Assembly (NCBI GenBank): GCA_001643555.1
Contig: LXTH01000152.1
Location: 1-7,379, forward strand
Source: Nitrospirae bacterium SPGG5
GTDB taxonomy: Bacteria; Nitrospirota; Nitrospiria; Nitrospirales; UBA8639
Direction: 5' to 3'
Length of the DNA: 7,379 nucleotides
The notes below the pieces were generated by a model. It ran no database searches. It saw nothing but the letters and a program-made list of their open reading frames with translations, and was not told where the DNA came from. Of this stretch, positions 1-6,786 are shown piece after piece. Each line of letters begins with the position of its first letter. The first letter of the stretch is position 1. Position numbers and translations under genes: made by a program.

Positions 1-1
1 A

Positions 2-1078
2 CAGCGCCGATGGGTGGAAGAACTCCAAACTTTAGAGCTAAAGAGAGAGGTAGCGGGAACTTCTAGAATAGAAGGGGCCGAGTTTACCGAACAGGAACTT
101 GAGAAAGCGTTAAAAGAGACACCAGACCAACTTTTTACTCGCTCACAAAGGCAAGCTCATGCCGTAGTCAATACTTACCGCTGGCTTTCTAGTTTACCTG
201 AAGACTATCCGTTAAACGGAGACTTAATTAAAGATATTCACCGAAGAATTGTCACTGGCGCCGATGATGATCATTGTGGACCAGGCCGAATTAGAAGACA
301 AAATGAAAATGTAAATTTCGGAAGCCCTAGGCATCGTGGAGCCGAAGGTGGTGATGAATGTGAACTGGCTTTTAACGAATTTTCAAAAGCACTTCAGGGA
401 GAATACCAAGAACATGATCCAATAATTCAAGCAATGGCAGCACATTATCATATAGCCGCTATGCACCCTTTCTCTGATGGGAATGGTAGGACTGCTAGAG
501 CAGTAGAAGCTTTAATGCTCCAACGGGCAGGTCTTCGCGATATTTGTTTTATTGCAATGTCTAATTACTACTACGATGAGAAAAACTCCTACTTGGCTGT
601 CCTCGCTCAAGTCCGACAAGGAGGACATGACCTTACCCCATTCTTTCAATTTGCGCTGGAGGGCCTATTCACTCAAAGTCAACGGGTAGTGAGGGAAATT
701 CAACATCAAATAGCGAAAGTTCTTTATAAAAGCACAATGTTTGAACTCTTTAAAAGACTCAAGTCTCCCAAGAAGCGCTTAATTGCAGAACGACAAATGG
801 AGATTTTGAAGTTACTTTTAGAAGTTGAGTCAATGGACTATCACGCTTTTTGGAAAAGGATAAAGGGAGTTTACGAAAAACTAAAAGATCCGGGGTCTGC
901 CATGATTCGGGACCTAAACAATCTCATTTATTTGAAGGCTATTAACATTAAAAAAATTAGCGAAGATCAGTATAACCTTTCTGTCAGATTAGAGTGGCCC
1001 AAGGAAATTACAGAATCTGATTTCTTCGCTAAAATCAAGACTCTTCCCAAGGCAAAAACGCTATCGTTCTTAGGGTAA
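2..1078 (+). CDS. Fic family protein (probable protein adenylyltransferase), 5' end beyond window
   Basis: Fic-domain enzymes transfer AMP (sometimes another nucleotide) from ATP to a hydroxyl side chain of a target protein. Counting the GTG at 14 as residue 1, the full catalytic motif HPFSDGNGRTAR is at 151-162, with catalytic His151, the acidic residue Asp155 and the phosphate-binding GNGR, so the enzyme looks active. An inhibitory-helix motif of the (S/T)xxxE(G/N) type, TSRIEG, is at 16-21, before the Fic core; this suggests an auto-inhibited class II protein. The last 130 or so residues are helical and basic and may hold a winged-helix region, as in many Fic proteins, but I cannot prove this. 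The frame stays open to base 2 and the GTG lacks a convincing ribosome site, so I treat the gene as cut by the window edge. Sampled lines are near 40-43% G+C against about 55% in murJ, which hints at acquisition by transfer. The target is unknown. Confidence 0.9.
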   Translation, partial: QRRWVEELQTLELKREVAGTSRIEGAEFTEQELEKALKETPDQLFTRSQRQAHAVVNTYRWLSSLPEDYPLNGDLIKDIHRRIVTGADDDHCGPGRIRRQNENVNFGSPRHRGAEGGDECELAFNEFSKALQGEYQEHDPIIQAMAAHYHIAAMHPFSDGNGRTARAVEALMLQRAGLRDICFIAMSNYYYDEKNSYLAVLAQVRQGGHDLTPFFQFALEGLFTQSQRVVREIQHQIAKVLYKSTMFELFKRLKSPKKRLIAERQMEILKLLLEVESMDYHAFWKRIKGVYEKLKDPGSAMIRDLNNLIYLKAINIKKISEDQYNLSVRLEWPKEITESDFFAKIKTLPKAKTLSFLG

Positions 1079-1189
1079 TCCCCCTACCATAACCAAAACC
1101 AACACTGCCTGCTTCACCGATTGCGATTCAGGAGTCTCGGAGGCCAGGAGTTGGGATCGGGCATGAGTATTGCTATTAATTATGGTTCG

Positions 1190-1432
1190 GCCTCACAGCA
1201 CCCGTTTAAGCGCATTACTTGTTTTTTGGGTATTTCTCCCGCCTTCGGGCGCGGCGGAGCCTCGGTGCCGAATTCGACTATTCGGCGAGCACTGTTTGAG
1301 CGGAGCGAGTTGCGCAGCCATATAATTCGGTGCCGGGGCGGAGTTCACCCGGAGGGACGCGCACGGGCGGTATTGGTTTTGGGCACTTTTGCCGAAACAA
1401 AAGGGACTCGTCGCGCGGGGCCGAAACCCCGC
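1190..1432. repeat. Hairpin-rich intergenic cassette, probable dispersed repeat
   Basis: The 361 bases between the Fic stop and the mlaA stop hold no credible gene; 1079-1189 shows nothing I can name. From about 1190 the sequence becomes G+C-rich and folds repeatedly. It has a cgcc-ttcg-ggcg hairpin at 1240-1251 (the very stable UUCG loop if transcribed), a gccgaat/attcggc stem at 1267-1286, and two adjacent hairpins at 1386-1403 and 1415-1432. The octamer cggtgccg occurs twice, at 1263-1270 and 1328-1335. The stretch around 1372-1432 resembles an intergenic repeat I remember from several bacterial genomes, where it is often mis-annotated as a small protein. That is recollection, not a search. 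A decayed gene is an alternative, but no protein domain shows in any frame. Confidence 0.45.
1386..1432. terminator. Tandem hairpins with identical ccgaaa loops, possible terminator
   Basis: Two perfect 6-bp stems lie 11 bases apart: cttttg/caaaag at 1386-1403 and gcgggg/ccccgc at 1415-1432. Both enclose the hexaloop ccgaaa. They sit 8 bases beyond the mlaA stop and about 300 bases beyond the Fic stop, so they could end either transcript. Neither side has a good T-run: the plus side has only tttaaaatt. This is therefore not a standard intrinsic terminator and the role is uncertain. Confidence 0.3.
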
Positions 1433-1439
1433 TTTAAAA

Positions 1440-2483
1440 TTATTCCCGAATCGCGTGGGATCGCTTTTGGGCATAGGCTTCGCGAACGGCTCCATACATG
1501 TCGAGCGTGGCGACTTCTACCCCTTCGTATCGTTCGAGATTCTGTGAGCGGTCGTTCACGATTTCGGTCGCGCGCACTGAAGCTTGCGGGAGAAAGGGCA
1601 AAAAATAAGTTAAAGGATCGAGAAGCACATCCCAAACCGTTCCGATTCCATCCCGAACAGTCGTTGGAGGAAGAAACGGCAGGATGAGATAGGGACCGGG
1701 TTGCACGCCATGCTTGGCAAGGGTTTGACCAAAGTCTTCCCCTGGGACAGCCTTAAGATCGAGGTAATCGCCAGCCACGTCAAACAACCCCGCGACACCC
1801 ACCGTGCTGTTGACCACAAACCGCCCGACCTCGATTCCGGCGTTCTCCCATTTCCATTGCAACAGATCATTCACGGTGCGTGGGACGAACCGAATGTTTG
1901 TAATCGCCCGACCAATGGCCCGTTCAACAGGATCGGGTACCAGCCAGGCATACCCCGTGACCACCGGCTTTAACACATACCGATAGACTTGCATGTTAAA
2001 CGAAAACACTTTGACATTCATGGGCTCCCAGGGGTCATGGATGACCTCTGTTTGCGCGTCGTCACTAAAGGGACCTGGGTAGGTGTCTTTCACAACCATT
2101 TCTTCTAGCCGCTGAACGTCTGGCTCGATGAATTCGTCTGTTTCCAAGCTCGAAGTCTGGTCAATGTCTACTCTTGTCGCCACTTGTTGGGGGGCCTGTT
2201 CATCCGCCTGAGGATCGGCGTTTGAGGCATAGGAGCCCTGATTAATTCTGAGGGTATGCAGCCGTGATTCAGCATCGGCCAGTTGTTGGTCCAAACGTGT
2301 GGTTTGTTCGGCCAAGATCTTATTATTGAGGAGAATGTCGGCGGAGGCTTCGCGTGTCGCCCCGGCCTCGACCTGAAAAGGCAGAGCTACGATAAAACCG
2401 GTAGCGATGACACTGACAAGAAGCCCTGTGGTTTGTGCAAAATTTCTTCCTCCAAAACACCTAATCAATTGAGCTGTGGCCAT
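1440..2483 (-). CDS. mlaA: MlaA/VacJ family outer-membrane phospholipid-trafficking protein
   Basis: MlaA sits in the outer membrane and removes misplaced phospholipids from its outer leaflet, passing them to the Mla pathway. In this 347-residue protein the MlaA domain runs from about 150 to 330. It starts with DPWEPMN (150-156), followed by a KPV..Y..VP stretch (172-183), NSTVGVAGLFDVA (225-237), EDFGQTL (249-255) and GPYLILP (263-269), all family hallmarks. I chose the ATG at 2481-2483 because GGAG lies 8 bases upstream (2492-2495); an in-frame TTG at 2529-2531 would add 16 residues and has no such site. Residues 20-36 are hydrophobic and a signal-peptidase I type site (VEA) ends at 40, but no lipobox cysteine follows, unlike typical MlaA lipoproteins. 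Residues 43-80 look like a coiled coil and 81-149 are acidic and probably disordered. The gene diverges from murJ. The family call is firm; the mode of membrane attachment is not. Confidence 0.93.
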   Translation of the reverse strand: MATAQLIRCFGGRNFAQTTGLLVSVIATGFIVALPFQVEAGATREASADILLNNKILAEQTTRLDQQLADAESRLHTLRINQGSYASNADPQADEQAPQQVATRVDIDQTSSLETDEFIEPDVQRLEEMVVKDTYPGPFSDDAQTEVIHDPWEPMNVKVFSFNMQVYRYVLKPVVTGYAWLVPDPVERAIGRAITNIRFVPRTVNDLLQWKWENAGIEVGRFVVNSTVGVAGLFDVAGDYLDLKAVPGEDFGQTLAKHGVQPGPYLILPFLPPTTVRDGIGTVWDVLLDPLTYFLPFLPQASVRATEIVNDRSQNLERYEGVEVATLDMYGAVREAYAQKRSHAIRE

Positions 2484-2491
2484 GAATGTGG

Positions 2492-2495
2492 CTCC
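2492..2495 (-). promoter_or_regulatory. Shine-Dalgarno site that sets the mlaA start
   Basis: On the minus strand acGGAG precedes the ATG at 2483 by 8 bases. It favours this start over the upstream TTG at 2531. Confidence 0.6.
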
Positions 2496-2500
2496 GTATG

Positions 2501-2531
2501 AATATAGCAAGCTTTTGTCTACCCCTGCCAA
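2501..2531 (-). promoter_or_regulatory. Possible sigma-70-type promoter for mlaA
   Basis: The minus strand reads TTGGCA (2526-2531), a 19-base spacer, then TATATT (2501-2506) preceded by TGC, an extended -10. The spacer is long. A start about 6-7 bases downstream would leave an extremely short leader with the ribosome site at its very 5' end. This is a weak prediction; the real promoter may lie further upstream. Confidence 0.25.
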
Positions 2532-2580
2532 AAGTGGTTTCGTGTTCTCTTAGGAATGTTTTGCCAAATCCCCCCACTCC

Positions 2581-2602
2581 TCTTTCGGTTTATGCCGAAA
2601 GA
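2581..2602. other. Perfect 8-bp hairpin in the mlaA-murJ divergent gap
   Basis: tctttcgg (2581-2588) and ccgaaaga (2595-2602) are exact inverted repeats around the 6-base loop tttatg. The hairpin lies about 100 bases upstream of the mlaA start and 270 upstream of murJ. It could be a regulator's operator or a structured leader; no T-run follows on either strand, so a terminator is unlikely. Confidence 0.4.
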
Positions 2603-2714
2603 CCTTTATGAAGAATTTCTTTCACCTCCGAACATCATTTTTTTGTTTTGGGGATGTGTAGTGAAATTCTGATGAATACCGAGTCATGTATTCCTATGCC
2701 TGTTCATATTTGGA

Positions 2715-2851
2715 GAATGTTGAAAATGGGCGTCATTGTGGACGTGAAGCGGAAGGGTGGTCTTGATTTTTCATCTTGCCTCTTTTCGCATCACGCATTA
2801 CCCTCCACTCATTATGTCCCCCAAAAAGCACGCTAGCGGACTTTTTCAACA
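2715..2851. repeat. Possible decayed copy of the intergenic palindromic element
   Basis: The 390 bases between mlaA and murJ (2484-2873) hold no credible gene. Within them, gaatgttgaaaa at 2715-2726 equals the first 12 bases of the E1 element proper (5681 on), and tttttcaaca at 2842-2851 matches the closing arm of E2. The facing arms tgttgaaaa/ttttcaaca pair perfectly over 9 bp. The span of 137 bases is close to that of E1 (145) and E2 (131). The interior shows no clear similarity to them, so this is a relic at best and could be chance. Confidence 0.3.
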
Positions 2852-2873
2852 GCCCCTGCTAGAATCCGATTGA

Positions 2874-4496
2874 ATGTCTGATTCACCCCAACCACCCTCA
2901 TCCGTAAATCAGCCATCCGAGGACCATCGCTCCATTGCCGGAGCAGCGGGTCTCATCGGTGCGGCAACTTTTAGTAGCCGCATCCTCGGCCTTATCCGTG
3001 ACATCATTCTGGCTCGTCTGTTAGGAGCCTCAGCTTCGGCGGACGCTTTTTTTGTGGCCTATCGCGTTCCCAATTTGCTGCGAGAGTTACTTGCGGAAGG
3101 CTCGATGTCCTCGGCCTTCATTCCGGTGTTTACCGAATACCACACCCTACGCACCAAACGAGAGACGTGGGAATTAGCCAGTGCCGCATTTACCACACTG
3201 CTCTCCATCGTCACGCTGATTACGCTAATCGGGGTTGTCGTGGCGCCGACGATTGTCTGGCTCCTGGCGCCGGGTTTCCACGATGAGCCAACGCAATTGG
3301 AGATGACGACCATCCTCACGCAAGTCATGTTCCCGTATCTCATTTTTATCAGCTTGGCGGCGTTGACCATGGGGATGCTGAATTCGCTTCGAGCCTTTGC
3401 AGCCCCCGCGCTCGCTCCGGTGTTTTTTAATATCTGTGTGATCGCGGCGGCATTGTTCCTTGCTCCGTTGCTGGATGAGCCGGTGATTGGCGTGGCTATT
3501 GGGGTTGTGGTCGGTGGGCTCGCGCAGTTTGTGATGCAACTACCTAGTGTGCACAAACGTGGTTTTCTATTTCAATGGCGCTTTGATCTGAGCCATCCGG
3601 GAGTTCGGCGGATTGGGTGGCTCATCGTACCTTCGTTGTTGGGCACGTCCGTCACCCAGATCAACATTACAGTGAATACGATTCTGGCATCGTATTTTGA
3701 TGGAGGGCCAACGTACTTATTTTACGGCATGCGGCTCATCCAATTTCCTCTGGGAATTTTTGGGGTCGCTCTGGCCACGGCAATTCTCCCCACGCTTTCC
3801 GCCCAAGCGGCCAAAGGATCGATGGATGAACTTCGGCAAACCGTAGGGTTTGGGTTGCGGATGATTTCGTTTATTATCCTTCCCGCCATGGCGGGGCTTA
3901 TGTTGCTGCGGGTTCCCATCGTCCATCTCTTCTTTGAACATGGGGCGTTTACGGCGGCGGATACGGCAGGGACTGCGGTCGCGCTTCTTGGGTATGCGGT
4001 AGGGTTGTGGGCGTTTGCCGGTATGCGGATTATCGTCGCGGCTTTCTACTCGATGCAGGATACTAAGACCCCGGCCATTGCGGCAGTTACGGCGATGTTC
4101 ATCAATATTTTATTGGCACTGTGGCTCATGGGTCCGCTCGAATATGCGGGATTAGCCTTAGCCACGGCACTCTCGGCCATGGTAAACATCACGATTCTCG
4201 TCTCCGTGCTTACCTCCCGCTTGGGAGGCATTGATTGGTGGCACTTTGGGCAATCATTCGGACGTGCCTTAATTGCGACCATTCCCGTGGTGTTGGCCTG
4301 TCTGTGGATTGCGAACTTGGCGGTGTGGCAGCGGGAAGACGAGTGGATCGCGAAAAGCATCATGCTCCTGGTAGGGATTGGGTTAAGTGTGACCGGATAC
4401 GTGGGAACGCATGCCCTGTATCAATCTCAAGAACTGGATGTATTGTGGCAACTGGTTCAAACGAAAGTGCTACGCAGGAAATCCTCGGCAACATAA
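2874..4496 (+). CDS. murJ: Lipid II flippase MurJ (MviN family)
   Basis: MurJ moves the peptidoglycan precursor lipid II across the inner membrane. The 540-residue protein is slightly longer than usual (about 510-530), mostly through a polar N-terminal tail of about 20 residues, and is made of many hydrophobic segments as expected for 14 helices. Signature residues line up with E. coli: Arg36 and Arg42 in SRILGLIRD match R18 and R24, Asp57 in ADAFF matches D39, Arg70 in VPNLLR matches R52, and Arg287 in GMRLIQFPLG matches R270. Met286 stands where E. coli has Asp269. An in-frame TGA sits directly before the ATG, so the start cannot lie further upstream. No good ribosome site is visible before it. 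The stop is 32 bases before dtd on the same strand, which suggests co-transcription. Identification is secure. Confidence 0.97.
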   Translation: MSDSPQPPSSVNQPSEDHRSIAGAAGLIGAATFSSRILGLIRDIILARLLGASASADAFFVAYRVPNLLRELLAEGSMSSAFIPVFTEYHTLRTKRETWELASAAFTTLLSIVTLITLIGVVVAPTIVWLLAPGFHDEPTQLEMTTILTQVMFPYLIFISLAALTMGMLNSLRAFAAPALAPVFFNICVIAAALFLAPLLDEPVIGVAIGVVVGGLAQFVMQLPSVHKRGFLFQWRFDLSHPGVRRIGWLIVPSLLGTSVTQINITVNTILASYFDGGPTYLFYGMRLIQFPLGIFGVALATAILPTLSAQAAKGSMDELRQTVGFGLRMISFIILPAMAGLMLLRVPIVHLFFEHGAFTAADTAGTAVALLGYAVGLWAFAGMRIIVAAFYSMQDTKTPAIAAVTAMFINILLALWLMGPLEYAGLALATALSAMVNITILVSVLTSRLGGIDWWHFGQSFGRALIATIPVVLACLWIANLAVWQREDEWIAKSIMLLVGIGLSVTGYVGTHALYQSQELDVLWQLVQTKVLRRKSSAT

Positions 4497-4528
4497 TTTT
4501 TGCACGTGGCGGGACGAGGTAACACTTC

Positions 4529-4987
4529 ATGAAGGCTGTGATCCAACGAGTCACTTCAGCTTCAGTGGAAGTTGATCACCAAATGATTGGACAAATCGAT
4601 GAGGGTTTGCTAGTCCTTATCGGGGCCGCAAAGGGCGATACCTCTGTAGATGTCGACTACCTGGTTGAGAAAATTCCGAACCTTCGAATTTTTCCCGATG
4701 ACGAAGGGAAAATGAATCGATCCTTGATGGACATGGGCGGCCAGCTTCTTCTTGTCTCGCAGTTTACCTTGTTGGGGGACATGCATCGTGGTAGGCGTCC
4801 GGGTTTTGATCAGGCGGCTCATCCAGACCAGGCCAGGCAATTGTATGACTCTGCCATTGCCAAATTTCGAGAAAAAGGGGTGCCGATTCAAACAGGCCAG
4901 TTTGGCGCGAACATGTTGGTTTCATTGAAGAATAATGGGCCAGTGACCTTTATTCTCGATAGTCGCAAGGAGGCTCCGGTAAAATAG
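4529..4987 (+). CDS. dtd: D-aminoacyl-tRNA deacylase
   Basis: This cytoplasmic enzyme hydrolyses D-amino acids (for example D-Tyr) and mischarged glycine from tRNA, keeping them out of translation. At 152 residues it has the normal family length. Both active-site motifs are intact: SQFTL at 77-81, including Thr80, and NNGPVT at 135-140, containing the Gly137-Pro138 pair that forms the chirality-checking cis-Gly-Pro loop. RIFPDDEGKMNRSL (53-66) is also a family block, and the N-terminal MKAVIQRVTSASV is typical. The ATG has a good ribosome site, GAGGT, at 4516-4520 with 8-base spacing. The gene follows murJ closely and precedes an uncharacterised gene by 98 bases, probably within one transcription unit. 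Nothing looks damaged. Confidence 0.97.
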   Translation: MKAVIQRVTSASVEVDHQMIGQIDEGLLVLIGAAKGDTSVDVDYLVEKIPNLRIFPDDEGKMNRSLMDMGGQLLLVSQFTLLGDMHRGRRPGFDQAAHPDQARQLYDSAIAKFREKGVPIQTGQFGANMLVSLKNNGPVTFILDSRKEAPVK

Positions 4988-5085
4988 ATTAAGGAACTTT
5001 TTGCCCACTTCCGATAAGGGGGCTTAGAATCAGCTCGAGACTCTTTTTGGGCTACCTGGTGAATGGTTAAGTTGGAGGGAAGATT

Positions 5086-5652
5086 ATGGAAGCGACGGTT
5101 CCTCAACATCATCCACTCAGACAATTGTTCGGCGCCCTTACCGAGCGCAATTTTACGGAAACCTTAGGGTGGCCTGATTTCAATGTCACCGACTACCTCT
5201 CAAATCTTCTCGTTGAATTCGCCCACATTGACCGGTTGCACAGTATTCAAAACCAGAAGGGGCAAACTGTCGAAACCGTCGTCGAACTCCTCTATGAATC
5301 TGAAGCTCACGGGGACAGCGACTCCTCAGAGCGGGAATGCGAAATCCACCGACATATTGGCGACTTCACGCTCTTTATTGCCGGGTTATTTCCGGAATAC
5401 CTCCGTTACTTGAAATCCGGCGGGATGATTTACCACAACGATCATCTGGTGGACTATATGAAAGCCGGGAAACGCTCGTACAGCATCGTGGCTACCTTTC
5501 AGCAGGGTGAGTTCAAAGAACAGCCAGCCTTATTTCAAAAACTCTCTTCCAACTTTGAGCTGTGCGTCACAGGTCTGGGGTTTGTTCGCGAAGATCTGAA
5601 CCGCATGGGCCATCCACCGTACCAACAAGCCAAAGACATTTTGCTGCATTAA
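5086..5652 (+). CDS. Conserved-looking protein of unknown function, 188 aa
   Basis: I do not recognise a named domain. The reading frame is convincing: an ATG with a strong GGAGGG ribosome site at 5074-5079 (6-base spacing), core-like composition and a well-balanced sequence. The protein is probably soluble and mainly helical. The most distinctive part is HRHIGDFTLFIAGLFPEYL at 88-106, a hydrophobic helix with a leading His-Arg-His-Ile-Gly-Asp pattern. Residues 112-134 are rich in His, Tyr and Lys (MIYHNDHLVDYMKAGKRSY begins at 112). The six histidines between 83 and 120 might bind a metal, but no standard site is evident. There is no signal peptide or transmembrane anchor. The gene lies 98 bases after dtd and ends 26 bases before palindromic element E1, which may terminate the transcript. 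Function is unknown. Confidence 0.8.
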   Translation: MEATVPQHHPLRQLFGALTERNFTETLGWPDFNVTDYLSNLLVEFAHIDRLHSIQNQKGQTVETVVELLYESEAHGDSDSSERECEIHRHIGDFTLFIAGLFPEYLRYLKSGGMIYHNDHLVDYMKAGKRSYSIVATFQQGEFKEQPALFQKLSSNFELCVTGLGFVREDLNRMGHPPYQQAKDILLH

Positions 5653-5678
5653 AGCCGTGCCTCGCGCTCGCCCTCTCA

Positions 5679-5823
5679 GGGAATGTTGAAAAAAGCCGCC
5701 AGCCGCGTTGTCGCCCTTTTGCCGTGCTCACGTACGAAGCGTACGCTCCGCGCGCCAAAAGGACTGCGGCCTTGCTGGATAGACCCTTCGGAAAGACTCA
5801 GGCATGCTTTTTTGAACATTCCC
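5679..5823. repeat. Palindromic intergenic repeat E1
   Basis: Outer arms of 18 bp (5679-5696 and 5806-5823) pair with one mismatch: the left arm reads gaatgttgaaaaaagc and the right arm gcttttttgaacattc. Nested inside are ccagc/gctgg (5699-5703, 5774-5778), ccttttg/caaaagg (5715-5721, 5756-5762) and an apical cgtacg-aag-cgtacg (5731-5745). The element is about 80% identical, by hand alignment, to the reverse complement of E2. A 22-base segment at 5786-5807 is absent from E2 and sits between the inner stem and the right arm. E1 lies between two same-strand genes and could terminate the upstream transcript or act as processed RNA structure. It encodes no transposase, so it would have to be mobilised from elsewhere if mobile at all. 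Confidence 0.85.
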
Positions 5824-5830
5824 TCCAACT

Positions 5831-5848
5831 GATGAGGTTCCGCTCATC
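5831..5848 (+). other. Small hairpin just before the asparaginase start
   Basis: gatgag (5831-5836) and ctcatc (5843-5848) form a 6-bp stem around gttccg, ending 11 bases before the ATG at 5860. The only ribosome-site candidate is a weak gag at 5851-5853. The hairpin may affect initiation, but chance pairing is quite possible. Confidence 0.25.
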
Positions 5849-5859
5849 CTGAGCATTAA

Positions 5860-6786
5860 ATGGCTATGAGAGTGAAATATTCAACCGCCCCTCTCACAGT
5901 GCTCGTTCATGGTGGAGCCGGCGGCAAAAAACCCACTGCCGCCCAACGGTCTTGTCTCACTGAATCCCTCATCTCCGGCATGCACATTCTGAAAACCGGA
6001 GGCCTTTCTATCGATGCCATTGAGGTGATGATCCGTCTGATGGAAGGTTCTGGCTTGTTCAATGCTGGAATCGGTTCGCGTCTGCAGCTCGATGGCAGAA
6101 AACGTATGGATGCGGCCCTCATGGAAGGTGCAAACCTCAAGGCTGGGGCGATAGCCAGTATCGAGGGAATCCGACACCCTATCTCAGCGGCCCGCCTTGT
6201 CATGGAACACACCGAGCATGTTCTGTTGGTTGGTCATCACGCCACTCGCTTTGCTCGCCACTTTAAAGTTGAAAAAGACCGTTTGGGTTCTTCATCCCAT
6301 CGTCAGAGGATAGCTTCATTAAGCCGAGAAAAAGAACGTTCGAAGACTTTCAAACTTTTTCGAGCCTTGACCCAATACGAAACCGTTGGAGCGGTGGCAT
6401 TGGATAGCAAAGGAATAGTCGCTGCAGGAACATCAACAGGAGGCTATTCCATGATGCTCCCAGGCCGGGTCGGAGACTCCCCTTTGATCGGGTGCGGGGT
6501 CTATGCTGACAATACTTGCGGAGGAGTCTCAATGACGGGCAAAGGTGAATCCATCATAAAATTGGCCTTAGCGAAACATATTTTGATGGATATGAAGCAG
6601 GGAAACAGTCCGCGTGTGGCAACACGAAAAGCCTTGCGCGAACTCGTTCTACGGATTCAGGGCGAGGCGGGCGCGTTAGTCCTTGCTCCGGATGGACGAT
6701 TCTCAATTCAGCACACCACTCGGTGGATGAGCGCCGGATTTTGGAATGGCCGAGGGAAGCCCACTGTCGCTGACAAGTTCTCCTAG
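5860..6786 (+). CDS. iaaA: Plant-type L-asparaginase / isoaspartyl peptidase (Ntn hydrolase)
   Basis: Members cleave L-asparagine and beta-aspartyl (isoaspartyl) dipeptides from damaged proteins. They are made as an inactive precursor that cuts itself to expose an N-terminal threonine nucleophile. The 308-residue protein has the HGGAGG start motif (17-22), NAGIGSRLQLDG, ETVGAVALD with nucleophile Thr175, TSTGG (191-195, second Thr193), RVGDSPLIGCGVYADN (Arg203, Asp206) and MTGKGE (Thr226). The spacings from the nucleophile (+18, +28, +31, +51) match E. coli EcAIII Thr179, Thr197, Arg207, Asp210 and Thr230. The residue before the cleavage point is Glu174 rather than the Gly of EcAIII; human glycosylasparaginase has Asp there, so processing is still plausible. 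There is no strong ribosome site; ATG 5866 is an alternative start. The gene lies between repeats E1 and E2, and its stop codon is inside E2. It might instead act on glycosylasparagine or other substrates. Confidence 0.93.
   Translation: MAMRVKYSTAPLTVLVHGGAGGKKPTAAQRSCLTESLISGMHILKTGGLSIDAIEVMIRLMEGSGLFNAGIGSRLQLDGRKRMDAALMEGANLKAGAIASIEGIRHPISAARLVMEHTEHVLLVGHHATRFARHFKVEKDRLGSSSHRQRIASLSREKERSKTFKLFRALTQYETVGAVALDSKGIVAAGTSTGGYSMMLPGRVGDSPLIGCGVYADNTCGGVSMTGKGESIIKLALAKHILMDMKQGNSPRVATRKALRELVLRIQGEAGALVLAPDGRFSIQHTTRWMSAGFWNGRGKPTVADKFS

Noticed and set aside
1121..1687. 188-codon open frame on the plus strand after the Fic gene
   Set aside because: It runs through the hairpin cassette and then antisense into the mlaA C-terminus, is rich in Arg, Gly and Pro as expected of a non-coding G+C-rich frame, and has no domain. 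It looks like a spurious translation of a repeat.
2484..2531. Longer mlaA beginning at the TTG at 2529-2531
   Set aside because: It has no ribosome site, and the ATG at 2483 has GGAG at good spacing. The extra residues would only lengthen the stretch before the signal sequence.
2648..2836. 62-codon open frame from a TTG in the mlaA-murJ gap
   Set aside because: It starts on TTG without a convincing ribosome site, shows no recognisable motif and overlaps the possible repeat relic.
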